Shown here: piece after piece, positions 1 through 8,173 of the stretch | How positions within the stretch are numbered: the stretch's first letter is position 1 | Layout: every line of letters starts with the position of its first letter | Source of the DNA: Phyllobacterium endophyticum | GTDB taxonomy: Bacteria; Pseudomonadota; Alphaproteobacteria; Rhizobiales; Rhizobiaceae | Assembly (NCBI RefSeq): GCF_003010935.1 | Contig: NZ_PGGN01000007.1 | Coordinates: 124,001-188,000 of the forward strand | Reading direction: 5' to 3' | Length of the DNA stretch: 64,000 nt | The notes under the pieces: generated by a model | Database searches by the model: none | Told to the model about the DNA's origin: nothing | What the model saw: only the letters and a program-made list of their open reading frames with translations | Program-made: the position numbers and the translations under genes

Positions 1-174
1 GCTGATCGCTTGGACCATCAGGTCGAGGCGCTCTTTCAAGGCGGACCGCAGACGTTTGAGATCATCGCGACGCTGGTCATGATCAGGCCTGCGCTCGATC
101 CAGGCCGTGCGTAGCCGTGCCAGGGTTGCCTCAAGCTCGTTTGCTTCCGATTCGACAGTCATCCTGATCGTCAC
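1..174 (-). CDS. Aldehyde dehydrogenase (coniferyl-aldehyde dehydrogenase-like), N-terminal part only
   Basis: The gene runs off the left edge of the window and reads leftward. The visible residues have the N-terminal pattern of class-3/coniferyl aldehyde dehydrogenases: a first helix with LEATLARLRTAW, then RRDDLKRLRSALKER and LMVQAIS, i.e. the segment that precedes the NAD-binding fold. No catalytic residue is in view. A GTG at 174 is preferred because GGAGGAG lies six bases upstream; an ATG at 162 in the same frame is the alternative. The neighbour is a divergent AraC regulator, a common arrangement for a controlled aldehyde- or alcohol-oxidation gene. The family assignment rests on about 55 residues and is tentative. 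Confidence 0.65.
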   Translation of the reverse strand, partial: MTIRMTVESEANELEATLARLRTAWIERRPDHDQRRDDLKRLRSALKERLDLMVQAIS

Positions 175-312
175 TCTGTTCTCCTCCGCAAACCCGCTTC
201 GCTGGCGTTCGATATGCCGGAACCCCATGATTGCCTGTTTGATGCGCGCCTTCCAAGGTTCCGCACGGCCACATGGGGGTGAATAACGGTCAACGAGCGC
301 TCTAAGCGCTTT

Positions 313-336
313 ATATTGCGCTCAAACGTGCAATAT
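313..336. promoter_or_regulatory. Inverted repeat in the divergent AraC/aldehyde dehydrogenase promoter region
   Basis: ATATTGC at 313-319 and GCAATAT at 330-336 form a perfect 7-bp inverted repeat with a 10-bp spacer, a size that suits a dimeric regulator. It lies between the two divergent genes. Binding by the neighbouring AraC protein is an inference from position only. Confidence 0.4.
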
Positions 337-348
337 TGATAGCGACAT

Positions 349-365
349 GGTTCCATATCGGAACC
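349..365. promoter_or_regulatory. Palindrome just upstream of the araC-type gene
   Basis: GGTTCC-ATATC-GGAACC is a perfect 6-bp inverted repeat with a 5-bp spacer. It ends four bases before the ATG at 370 and so covers the ribosome-binding region of that start. It could be an autoregulatory operator or an RNA hairpin affecting initiation. If translation starts at the next ATG (385), it lies fully in the leader. Confidence 0.35.
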
Positions 366-369
366 CGGA

Positions 370-1416
370 ATGCGGAACACTTGCATGCATTATTCCAGCG
401 AAAAGATCCATTCGTCCGCGGAGTTGCGGGCGTTGCTCGCTTTTGCCCTGGAAAACCAGATTACCGCAGAAGCCATACTTTCCAACACTGGCCTTGAACA
501 ACAGGAACTCGCCAAGCCGGGCACATTGATTTCTATTTCACAGATGTTCACGGCCATCCAGAATGCGCTTTCCAGTTCGAACGATCCGCACCTTGGACTG
601 AAGCTTGGTCTGAAGATGCAGATCACCGCTTATGGAATGTTTGGCTATGCTCTTGTGAGCAGCACGACGGTGCGAGCCGCCTGTCATTTTGCCGAAAAGT
701 ACCAGGCTTTGACAATGCCTATGAGCACCCAGAAATTTAGGGAAACGAAGACCCATGGCATATGGTCGGTGGATCCCGATGTCGATGGCTCGTCAGATCC
801 GCGCGTGTATAAGTTCAAGGTCGAACATGTGCTGGGCACTATTCTTTCATTTGCGAAAGATATCGTGGACCCGTCCGTCAAGCCTGCCGCGATCCGGTTG
901 CGTTATCCAAAACCGCGCGATACTTCATTCTATGACGATATTTTCGACTGTGAAATCCAGTATGAGCAACCCGTAAATGAACTTCTCGTCCATCTGGATT
1001 TGCTGAATGCGATACCACGTCGTGCAGAAGAGATGACATTTTCGACGGTGCGCCAACTTTGCGATGAGATAGTCGGCCGTATGAATCAGTCGACGGGTTT
1101 GACCGGGAGGCTTCGACAGATTTTTATCGAAAGTGCCGGTTCTTTCCCTCCAATCAATGAGGCGTGCGGCCAATTGGGTGTCAGTGCCCGCACGTTGCGG
1201 CGCAAGCTGAGCGAGGAAGGAAGTTCATACCAGGCACTGCTGGATGAAACCCGGCTGTCGATCGCGAAGAAATATCTCAGGGACACTGAACTGACCATCG
1301 ACGAGATCGCCCACCGGCTCAACTATAGCGACGCGTCGAACTTCAGGCACGCCTTCCGAAGGTGGACGAGTATTGCGCCCACCGATTATCGGAATGGAGC
1401 CCTGCAACCCGATTGA
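370..1416 (+). CDS. AraC family transcriptional regulator
   Basis: This is a 348-residue DNA-binding regulator. Residues about 30-220 resemble the arabinose-binding-like N-terminal domain found in OruR/ArgR-type AraC proteins. Residues from about 258 form the double helix-turn-helix: INEACGQLGVSARTLRRKL is the first HTH, and IDEIAHRLNYSDASNFRHAFRRW is recognisable as the conserved second HTH. The gene is divergent from the aldehyde dehydrogenase at the window edge, whose expression it may control, with two inverted repeats between them. The start is uncertain: ATG 370 and ATG 385 are both possible and neither has a strong Shine-Dalgarno sequence. The family is clear; the effector is unknown. 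Confidence 0.9.
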   Translation: MRNTCMHYSSEKIHSSAELRALLAFALENQITAEAILSNTGLEQQELAKPGTLISISQMFTAIQNALSSSNDPHLGLKLGLKMQITAYGMFGYALVSSTTVRAACHFAEKYQALTMPMSTQKFRETKTHGIWSVDPDVDGSSDPRVYKFKVEHVLGTILSFAKDIVDPSVKPAAIRLRYPKPRDTSFYDDIFDCEIQYEQPVNELLVHLDLLNAIPRRAEEMTFSTVRQLCDEIVGRMNQSTGLTGRLRQIFIESAGSFPPINEACGQLGVSARTLRRKLSEEGSSYQALLDETRLSIAKKYLRDTELTIDEIAHRLNYSDASNFRHAFRRWTSIAPTDYRNGALQPD

Positions 1417-1575
1417 GCTGGGTAGACCACAGCATTGCCGTTTCAGAATTGACGATAGTGTTTCTGCTCGCCGCAGCAGAACTTGCGATCTGGTCATCCT
1501 GTTAGGTTGATGTTCCAACAGCTCCAATCCGCCGGCGCAGGCGCTTGGCAAGCTATTCTCACATATAAGATATTC

Positions 1576-1653
1576 ATTCATATACGAATCTACCGGTGCT
1601 TGACCGTCGCACGTCGAAATTGCATCGTATCGGCAACGTCTTCGTATATGAAT
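1576..1653. promoter_or_regulatory. Pair of near-palindromic operator-like sites upstream of the IclR gene
   Basis: The 14-mer CATTCATATACGAA (1575-1588) recurs as its exact reverse complement at 1641-1654, 52 bp further on. Each copy is itself close to an ATTC-N-TATA-N-GAAT palindrome (1576-1589 and 1640-1653). IclR-family proteins bind palindromes of about this length, so the pair probably represents autoregulatory operators. The downstream site lies just before the preferred start of the IclR gene and overlaps an upstream in-frame ATG at 1652. Confidence 0.6.
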
Positions 1654-1675
1654 GGGGGCTAGGGGAGACTTGAAC

Positions 1676-2479
1676 ATGGTAGAGGACGACGACAGCGATC
1701 GTTATCGCGCGCCTGCGCTTGACAAGGGTTTGGATATACTCGAGCTGCTTTCCGGCATCGATGGAGGTCTCACGCAAGCGGAAATCGCCAAGTTTCTCGG
1801 CCGCAGTCCCAATGAATTCTATCGCATGCTGGATCGCCTTGTCCGCCGCGGATACGTTACCCGGCTTGAGGGTGACCGCTATTCCCTGACGCTGAAATTG
1901 TTCGGTCTTGCCCAGTTGCATGCCCCTGTCCGCCGTCTTGCTTCCTATGCGACACCGCTGATGCGTGAACTCGCGGTAATATCGAAACAGGCCAACCAGC
2001 TGAGTGTCTTCGACCGCGGCGCGGCAGTGGTTATCGCCCAGCAGGAGGCGCCGGATTATTGGGGTATTTCAATCAGAGTCGGCTCGCACATCAGCCTGTT
2101 CAATACCGGCTCCGGTCACGTCCTCCTGGCTTTCCGCTCCAGCGAGGAGCGAGCCCTGATGATTGCCGAATACGAACAGCATGCCGACGATATCGCCCAG
2201 CCGGCGGACTTTAGCGAGCGCCTGAACGATATTCGCGAGCGCGGCTATGAAATCATGCCCAGCGCCCAGACCGCCGGCGTCTTCAATGTCTCTGCGCCTG
2301 TCCTCGGACCCGATGGCAGGGCGATTGCCGCATTGACCTGTCCCTATATTCAGTTGCTGAATATCCCGGATGCGCCCGGCGTCGACGAAGCCCGCCAAAT
2401 GCTGGTCACCACGGCACAAAAGCTCTCGGAGCTCGCCGGCGCCGATGTCATACATTCGAGCGTGCTGCGCCAGGCGTGA
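1676..2479 (+). CDS. IclR family transcriptional regulator
   Basis: The 267-residue protein has the IclR architecture. An N-terminal winged HTH (about 10-75; ALDKGLDILELLSG, then TQAEIAKFLGRSPNEFYRMLDRL) is followed by a GAF-like effector domain to about 255, with GSGHVLLAF and ERGYEI among family-typical patches. The start at 1676 is chosen because AGGGGAG lies 6-8 bases upstream; an in-frame ATG at 1652 overlaps the inverted-repeat operator. It precedes an amidohydrolase gene by 15 bp on the same strand, so the pair is probably one operon and the regulator likely controls that catabolic gene. The inducer is unknown. Confidence 0.92.
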   Translation: MVEDDDSDRYRAPALDKGLDILELLSGIDGGLTQAEIAKFLGRSPNEFYRMLDRLVRRGYVTRLEGDRYSLTLKLFGLAQLHAPVRRLASYATPLMRELAVISKQANQLSVFDRGAAVVIAQQEAPDYWGISIRVGSHISLFNTGSGHVLLAFRSSEERALMIAEYEQHADDIAQPADFSERLNDIRERGYEIMPSAQTAGVFNVSAPVLGPDGRAIAALTCPYIQLLNIPDAPGVDEARQMLVTTAQKLSELAGADVIHSSVLRQA

Positions 2480-2494
2480 AAGGAAGGCAACGCA

Positions 2495-3346
2495 ATGTCA
2501 CATATGGCGATGATCGACACCCATCTGCACCTCATCGACCAATCGGTCTTGACCTATCCCTGGTTGTCGGGATCCGAAGCGTTGAACCGGAACTTCCTGT
2601 ACGAAAAATATGCAACTCAGGCCCATCGCGTCGGGATCACGCACGCGCTGCACATGGAAGTCGATGTCGCGCCTGCCGAGATCGAGACCGAAACCGATTA
2701 TGTCGCGAGTCTCGCCCGCCAGAGTGGCAATCTCATCGCCGGAGCAATCTCCGCCTGCCGTCCGGAGGAGCCTGGCTTCGCTGCCTTTCTCCAGCGCCAG
2801 CAGATCAACCCCTTCGTCAAGGGCTTCCGGCGGGTGCTTCACGTCATGCCGGACAACCTCTCCGAAGATCCGCTTTTTCGCGAGAACATAAAAAGGCTCG
2901 GCGGCACCGGACTGACCTTCGATCTATGTGTATTGCCAAGGCAGATAGACAAGGCGATCGCACTGGTCGATCTCGCACAGGACGTCCAGTTCATCCTTGA
3001 TCACTGCGGCGTGCCGGACATCAAGGCCAACGGTCTTGAGGAGTGGCGCGGCAAGATCACCGACATCGCCAGGCGCCCAAATGTCACCGCCAAGATTTCC
3101 GGCGTCGTCGCCTATGCGGATGCGGAGACCTGGCGCCTTGAAACGCTGGAGCCTTACGTTCATCATGTCGTAGAGAGTTTCGGGTGGGATCGTCTCGTCT
3201 GGGGTAGCGACTGGCCCGTCTGCACGCTCGGCGGAGGCCTTTCGACCTGGGTCGCCGCGACGCATGCCCTGCTTTCCGGCTGCAGTGACGATGAAAAGGC
3301 CAGGCTGTTCTCCGGAAATGCCCGCCGCATCTGGAAATTGCGTTAG
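2495..3346 (+). CDS. Amidohydrolase family protein (TIM-barrel lactonase/metal-dependent hydrolase)
   Basis: This 283-residue protein belongs to the amidohydrolase-2 superfamily, in the group containing L-fucono-lactonase and 2-pyrone-4,6-dicarboxylate lactonase. Visible markers are the N-terminal metal-binding DTHLHL (His10, His12), a central ILDHCGVPD histidine near 170, and the C-terminal WGSDWPV aspartate near 239. Length and motif order fit a single (beta/alpha)8 barrel hydrolysing a sugar- or aromatic-derived lactone. AGGAAGG precedes the ATG. It follows the IclR gene with a 15-bp gap and is probably co-transcribed with it. The exact substrate cannot be read from sequence. Confidence 0.88.
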   Translation: MSHMAMIDTHLHLIDQSVLTYPWLSGSEALNRNFLYEKYATQAHRVGITHALHMEVDVAPAEIETETDYVASLARQSGNLIAGAISACRPEEPGFAAFLQRQQINPFVKGFRRVLHVMPDNLSEDPLFRENIKRLGGTGLTFDLCVLPRQIDKAIALVDLAQDVQFILDHCGVPDIKANGLEEWRGKITDIARRPNVTAKISGVVAYADAETWRLETLEPYVHHVVESFGWDRLVWGSDWPVCTLGGGLSTWVAATHALLSGCSDDEKARLFSGNARRIWKLR

Positions 3347-3449
3347 CTCAAGCCTAATTCTCCAGTGCATCTCTGAATAAGCTTGCCTGTCGTAACCTCC
3401 CGCTTTACCTCTCAAGTTTCTTGATCAGATCAACATTTGCGGAGAACCA

Positions 3450-5282
3450 ATGGCGGCGGAAATAAGTGGACCTGACCTGTTCAGCGTTGTCGTACTGCTT
3501 GGGGCGGGCGTTGTTGCCGTGCCGCTGTTCAAGCGGCTGGGCCTTGGTTCTGTTCTCGGGTATCTCGCCGCCGGCATTATCATCGGCCCATTCGGTCTGA
3601 AGTTCTTCTCTGATCCGCAGACGATCCTGCATGTCGCGGAACTTGGCGTCGTCATGTTCCTGTTCCTCATAGGGCTCGAGATGCAGCCTTCCCGGTTATG
3701 GGGCCTGCGCAAGAGCATATTTGGCCTCGGCGCGCTGCAGGTTGGCCTTTGCGGGCTGCTCCTGACCGGCGTCGGCATCGGCACGGGCTTCCCGGTGGCC
3801 CAGTCCTTCGTGGCGGGTGCCGGGTTCGTTCTGACCTCGACGGCCATCGTCATGCAATTGCTGCAGGAGCGCGGCGAGATCGCGACCCCGCAGGGCCAGC
3901 GCATGGTGTCGATCCTCCTGTTCGAAGATCTGACCATTGTTCCGCTTCTGGCGCTTGTGGCTTTCCTCGCGCCGATGGGTTCTTCGCAAGGGGGCTTGCA
4001 ATGGATCAACGTGGCGATCGGCATCGGCGCCATTGCCGGACTGGTTGTCGCCGGCAAATACCTGCTCAACCCCCTGTTTGGATTTCTCGCCCAGTCGCGT
4101 GCCCGCGAGGTCATGACCGCGGCCGCCCTTCTCGTGGTCCTCGGCTCCGCCCTCATCATGCAGGTCAGTGGCCTCTCCATGGCAATGGGCGCGTTCCTCG
4201 CAGGCGTGCTTCTGTCTGAATCGACTTTCCGGCATCAGCTTGAAGCGGACATCGAGCCGTTCCGCGGCATTCTGCTCGGCCTGTTCTTTCTCGCGGTCGG
4301 CATGTCGCTCGATCTTGGCGTCGTGGCAGCCAACTGGAAGATGGTGCTGTTCTATGTGGTCGCGTTCAAGCTGGTGAAGGGTGCGGGAATATTTGCCGTC
4401 GCCCGACTGCTCAGGTCATCCAATCGGGAAGCGCTGGAGCGTGCGGTCCTCATGGCGCAGGGCGGGGAGTTCGCCTTCGTGCTCTATGCCGCGGCCACTG
4501 CCGTTGGAATACTCGACGGCGAGGCCAACGCTATTCTGACAGCCATCATCATCTTCTCGATGGTGTTGACGCCGCTGTTCATCGTCGCTTTGCGCTTCCT
4601 TGTGCCCAAGGAAAAGCAGGACCTGGAAGAGGTCGATATAGCAGACGGCCTTACGGGCAACGTGCTCATCATCGGTTTCGGGCGTTTCGGCCAGATTTCC
4701 TGCCAGCCCTTGCTGATACGAGGCGTCGATATATCCATCATCGATAATGACGTGGAGATGATCCAGGCGGCATCGCAGTTCGGCTTCAAGGTCTATTATG
4801 GTGACGGCACGCGGCTGGACATCCTGCACGCCGCGGGTGCGGGACGCGCGCAAACTGTGTTGATCTGCGTCGACAAGGCCGAAACAATCCTGACGATCGC
4901 CAATCTGATCAAGGCCGAGTTTCCGATGGTCCAGATTTATGCGCGAGCCTTCGACCGCGGCAATACGATCGAACTCATCAAGCTCGGCGTCGATTTCCAG
5001 ATGCGCGAGACATTCGAATCCGCGTTGATCTTTGGCGAAAACACCTTGATCGGCCTGGGCGTTGACCCGCAGGAAGCCGCGGATATAACCGCAGACGTGC
5101 GCCGTCGCGACGCGGAGCGTCTCGACCTGCAGCTTGCCGGGGGCATTCGTGCGGGTGCCGATCTGATGAAGGGCAACGCGCCGGTTCCGGGGCCTCTGGT
5201 CAGGCCGCGGCAGCGGGGACGTGCGCTAAGCGACGAGACGGCAAGCGTGCTGCCAAGCATACAAAGTGCCGATGCCAACTGA
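3450..5282 (+). CDS. Monovalent cation:proton antiporter-2 (CPA2/KefB-KefC type)
   Basis: A 610-residue inner-membrane K+(or Na+)/H+ antiporter. Residues about 5-385 hold roughly a dozen hydrophobic helices with CPA2 patterns such as GSVLGYLAAGIIIGPFG, FLIGLEM and the membrane motif LLFEDL. From about 400 a cytosolic TrkA-N/RCK nucleotide-binding domain begins with VLIIGFGRFGQ (GxGxxG), as in KefB/KefC. GGAGAA lies upstream of the ATG. The C-terminal tail after about 545 is rich in Arg, Pro and Gly and looks disordered. No KefF/KefG-type ancillary flavoprotein is adjacent, so glutathione gating is not supported by context. Confidence 0.93.
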   Translation: MAAEISGPDLFSVVVLLGAGVVAVPLFKRLGLGSVLGYLAAGIIIGPFGLKFFSDPQTILHVAELGVVMFLFLIGLEMQPSRLWGLRKSIFGLGALQVGLCGLLLTGVGIGTGFPVAQSFVAGAGFVLTSTAIVMQLLQERGEIATPQGQRMVSILLFEDLTIVPLLALVAFLAPMGSSQGGLQWINVAIGIGAIAGLVVAGKYLLNPLFGFLAQSRAREVMTAAALLVVLGSALIMQVSGLSMAMGAFLAGVLLSESTFRHQLEADIEPFRGILLGLFFLAVGMSLDLGVVAANWKMVLFYVVAFKLVKGAGIFAVARLLRSSNREALERAVLMAQGGEFAFVLYAAATAVGILDGEANAILTAIIIFSMVLTPLFIVALRFLVPKEKQDLEEVDIADGLTGNVLIIGFGRFGQISCQPLLIRGVDISIIDNDVEMIQAASQFGFKVYYGDGTRLDILHAAGAGRAQTVLICVDKAETILTIANLIKAEFPMVQIYARAFDRGNTIELIKLGVDFQMRETFESALIFGENTLIGLGVDPQEAADITADVRRRDAERLDLQLAGGIRAGADLMKGNAPVPGPLVRPRQRGRALSDETASVLPSIQSADAN

Positions 5283-5322
5283 GACACTATATCAGATGGC
5301 CAATTGAGACCGGGAGACACAA

Positions 5323-5874
5323 ATGCCTGAAACCGAACAGACGACAATCGCCGGCATCGTGGATTTCTGGCGCGAAGCGGGCGAAGGCAAGTGGTTCGTC
5401 AAGGACGAGGAATTCGACGAGATTTGCCGCCAGCGCTTTCTTGATGATCACTACGCGGCAGCTCGCCGCCAGTACGAACAATGGGTCGAAACCCCGGACG
5501 GCGCCCTGGCGCTGATGATCCTCCTCGATCAGTTTCCCCGCAACTTCTTTCGCGAAACCGCGCATATGTATGCAACCGATACACTCGCCCGCATGTATGC
5601 CAGCCGGGCCCTGGAGCAGGCCCACGATATATCCACCGAGGCTGGTCTGCGCGCTTTCTTCTACATGCCGTTCATGCACTCGGAAGACCTCGGAGATCAG
5701 CGGCGCTGTGTCGAATTGTGCAGTGGCGGATCACCCGCCAACCTGGAATACGCCCACGAGCACCATGACATCATCCAGCGCTTCGGCCGCTTCCCGCATC
5801 GCAACTTCATTCTCGGCCGCACCACCACCGAGGAAGAACAGGCCTTCCTCGATAGCGGCGGGTTTTCAGGGTAG
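5323..5874 (+). CDS. DUF924 family protein
   Basis: The 183-residue protein matches the DUF924 family, an all-helical TPR-like fold of unknown biochemical role. Key patches are VVDFWREAG near the N-terminus, LDQFPRNFFR at about 67-76 (the family signature), the FFYMPFMHSE region, and a C-terminal RFGRFPHRN motif with GR(T)TTEEE. GGGAGA precedes the ATG. It is 40 bp after the antiporter and could be co-transcribed with it. A terminator follows immediately. No function should be assigned beyond the family name. Confidence 0.88.
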   Translation: MPETEQTTIAGIVDFWREAGEGKWFVKDEEFDEICRQRFLDDHYAAARRQYEQWVETPDGALALMILLDQFPRNFFRETAHMYATDTLARMYASRALEQAHDISTEAGLRAFFYMPFMHSEDLGDQRRCVELCSGGSPANLEYAHEHHDIIQRFGRFPHRNFILGRTTTEEEQAFLDSGGFSG

Positions 5875-5876
5875 AG

Positions 5877-5906
5877 GGCGGCGACAGAGTGCGCCGCCGT
5901 CCTTTT
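5877..5906 (+). terminator. Rho-independent terminator after the DUF924 gene
   Basis: GGCGGCG (5877-5883) and CGCCGCC (5892-5898) form a perfect 7-bp GC stem with an 8-nt loop, followed by GTCCTTTTG. It overlaps the DUF924 stop region and separates it from the convergent RTX gene. Confidence 0.75.
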
Positions 5907-5915
5907 GCTTTCGGC

Positions 5916-7661
5916 TCAGAGGACGAAGAAGTCGGCGGTCGGGTCTCCATCCGTGTTGTTTACAAGAAAGGCAATGTCGTTTCCCTGTTCGCCGTTCACT
6001 TCGCCAACAATGGTATTGTAGCCCTCCAAGCTGTTCGAGATGAAAGCGAGCTCGCCGGCCGCGCCCGTGAGGTTCTCTACGGACCCAACCCAAACAAATG
6101 CGTCCTCCTCTGTGGTGGTGTTGGCGTCGATCAGGGAGAGATTGATTACGTCGTCTTCTCCGCGGAAAAAGTCTTGTATGAACGTAAACGCGGACGACAA
6201 TTCTTCAACGGAAGCGAACACAAATCGATCCGCCCCGAATCCGCCATAAAGAGTTTCATTGCCACCGGCACCAAACCCGGCATACAGAAGATCGTTGCCG
6301 TTGCCACCGATGAGCGTGTCGTTGCCACCGCCGCCGTCAATCAAGTCGTTGCCGCCTTCTCCAAACACTGTGTTATCGCGTGAATTGCCGAAGAAGCCGT
6401 CATCGAACTCCGTCAGGGTGTCTGTCTCAATACTTGCGCGAAAGTAACTGCTTGTCTCACCTCCAAAATTCATGTCCATTAGATACGGACTGTCTTCAAG
6501 GGCTGCGAGCGACGCCGAAGGATCCTGCAACGTGACTTCTGCGCCGGAAGAAAGGTTCCGCAAGTCCATGCTGTCTTGTGGGCCCTCTCCGCCATCAAAC
6601 GTAATGCTACCGTCAGATGAGGCAGGAATCGAATCCGCCTGCAAGCTGAAACTGTCGTCGCCGTTGCCTCCGTTTAAGCTGTTTTGGCCGGAGCCGACAA
6701 TGAAAGTGTCCTTGCCCTCGCCGCCGGACGCCATATCATCACCGGCGCCATCGTAGATGGTGTCGTCACCCGCGCTGCCGGTGAGGTTATCATTCCCGTC
6801 TTCGCCCCTGACTTCTCCACCTCCTTCTTCTTGCAGCGCCGCAAAAGCGGCAACCGCAGCTGCGCCGCCAAGGCTCAAAGTGTCATTGCCATGGCCGCCG
6901 ATCATCGTATCGGCGCCGCCGCCGCCATTGGCCGAAAAGCCTGTGATGCTGGACGAGCCGTCGAAGACATCGGCCCCGGCAGTACCAACCAGTTTTTCGA
7001 TGGAAATGAGTGTGTCACCCTGCGCATCGCCGCCCGTGCTGACACCACCGAGCACCAGATGAACAGGCGCAGCGCTGGTGGAATAGTCGGCCGTATCGAT
7101 GCCGCTGCCGCCATCGAGCACATCCGCGCCGATGCCGCCGACGAGAATGTCGTCGCCTGCCATGCCATAGAGCTTGTCGGCACCCGCAAGGCCCGCCAGC
7201 ACGTTCCTATGGATGTTGCCGGTGAGCGTATCGCCAAAATTCGAGCCGACGACATTCTCGAAACCGCTGATGGAATCGCCCTGCGCATGGTTGCCCGGGC
7301 CTGAGCCAGAGCCGGAGGTTGTGCCGCCGCCAGCATCGTTGAGTGTCACTCTCACGCTTGAACCCGATTGCGAATAACCGAGCGTGTCGCTGCCGGAGCC
7401 TCCATTCATGGCGTCGCCGGCGACACCGCCCTCGATATAATCGTTACCGTCCTGGCCGTTGAGCGAATCGCCGCCCGTGCCGCCCTCGACAATATCCGAG
7501 CCACCGCCGGCATTGATCGAGTCGCCGCCGCCATTGCCATGAACATGCTCGTTGGCATTGCTGCCATTAAAGGAATTTCCCGCCTCGCTGAGCGATATTT
7601 CGATTGTGCTTGGATCTATACCGAGAAGTTGCAGCAAGCCGTTTGGTAGATTGATAGCCAT
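5916..7661 (-). CDS. RTX calcium-binding repeat protein, probably type I-secreted
   Basis: The 581-residue, Asp/Gly/Asn-rich acidic protein carries many nonapeptide repeats of the GGxGxDxLx type, spread from about residue 30 to 475 (for example GGSGSDTL, GMAGDDIL, GGNGNDLL). These fold as Ca2+-binding parallel beta-rolls. The last ~100 residues (YGGFGADRFVFAS, then QDFFRGEDDVINLS) resemble the C-terminal secretion domain of M10 peptidases and hemolysins. There is no N-terminal Sec signal and no obvious enzymatic domain, so it may be a secreted surface or adhesion protein. GGGAGGA precedes the ATG. No ABC transporter, HlyD or TolC of type I secretion adjoins it. Confidence 0.88.
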   Translation of the reverse strand: MAINLPNGLLQLLGIDPSTIEISLSEAGNSFNGSNANEHVHGNGGGDSINAGGGSDIVEGGTGGDSLNGQDGNDYIEGGVAGDAMNGGSGSDTLGYSQSGSSVRVTLNDAGGGTTSGSGSGPGNHAQGDSISGFENVVGSNFGDTLTGNIHRNVLAGLAGADKLYGMAGDDILVGGIGADVLDGGSGIDTADYSTSAAPVHLVLGGVSTGGDAQGDTLISIEKLVGTAGADVFDGSSSITGFSANGGGGADTMIGGHGNDTLSLGGAAAVAAFAALQEEGGGEVRGEDGNDNLTGSAGDDTIYDGAGDDMASGGEGKDTFIVGSGQNSLNGGNGDDSFSLQADSIPASSDGSITFDGGEGPQDSMDLRNLSSGAEVTLQDPSASLAALEDSPYLMDMNFGGETSSYFRASIETDTLTEFDDGFFGNSRDNTVFGEGGNDLIDGGGGNDTLIGGNGNDLLYAGFGAGGNETLYGGFGADRFVFASVEELSSAFTFIQDFFRGEDDVINLSLIDANTTTEEDAFVWVGSVENLTGAAGELAFISNSLEGYNTIVGEVNGEQGNDIAFLVNNTDGDPTADFFVL

Positions 7662-8173
7662 GATAGTCCTCCCGTTCGCGCTGCGAAGGGTGGCCCCCGG
7701 TCATGGGAACCCCAACCCCATGCAATGCGAGTTAAATCGTACTACACATTTCGATGTAGGCCTACTCATAAGAGGCTTGGTTACAATTTGTTACTTTTCG
7801 GACTAAAGATATACACGTCTAGGCGCAATTTTTACTGAATGTATTCATGAAACACTGAACGGAATATTCTCTGGTGAGTTTGGCGGCCTGATTTTAGGTC
7901 CTGTCCTCTTGAACGTCGTACATCTCCCTGCCATTATGCCCTATCTGGCGCCCATCCATTTTCACATGACAGCCAGCAAACAGGGACTGACCGCGCATCG
8001 ATGCCGGAAGAAAAATCTGAAGAACCTCCGACTGTGCGAAGCAAGCTGACCCTGCCTGCGCAGCGTCAGCAAAGTGTTCCTGTGAATTCCCCATCCCATC
8101 ATTTTGCCTGCGCCGCAGCGTTTTCCCCATGCGCCGCGGCGCGCTGATTTTTATTTAAGGACCCGACAGCCCA
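7662..8173. other. 512-bp intergenic region between divergent RTX and TerC genes
   Basis: Both promoters must lie here. A moderately AT-rich stretch (about 7730-7860) lies on the RTX side. A GC-rich inverted segment with GCGCCGCGGCGCGC occurs at about 8131-8144, just before the terC-type start. No convincing small gene or recognisable riboswitch was found; a 78-codon minus-strand frame at 7894-8130 has no supporting features. Confidence 0.5.

Noticed and set aside
5916-7661. Apparent tandem DNA repeats in the RTX gene
   Set aside because: They encode the GGxGxD nonapeptides; the repetition is at protein level with diverged codons, so it is not a separate satellite or CRISPR.
7894-8130. 78-codon minus-strand frame in the RTX/TerC intergenic region
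   Set aside because: No start context, no domain and no conserved pattern; promoter DNA is a simpler explanation.
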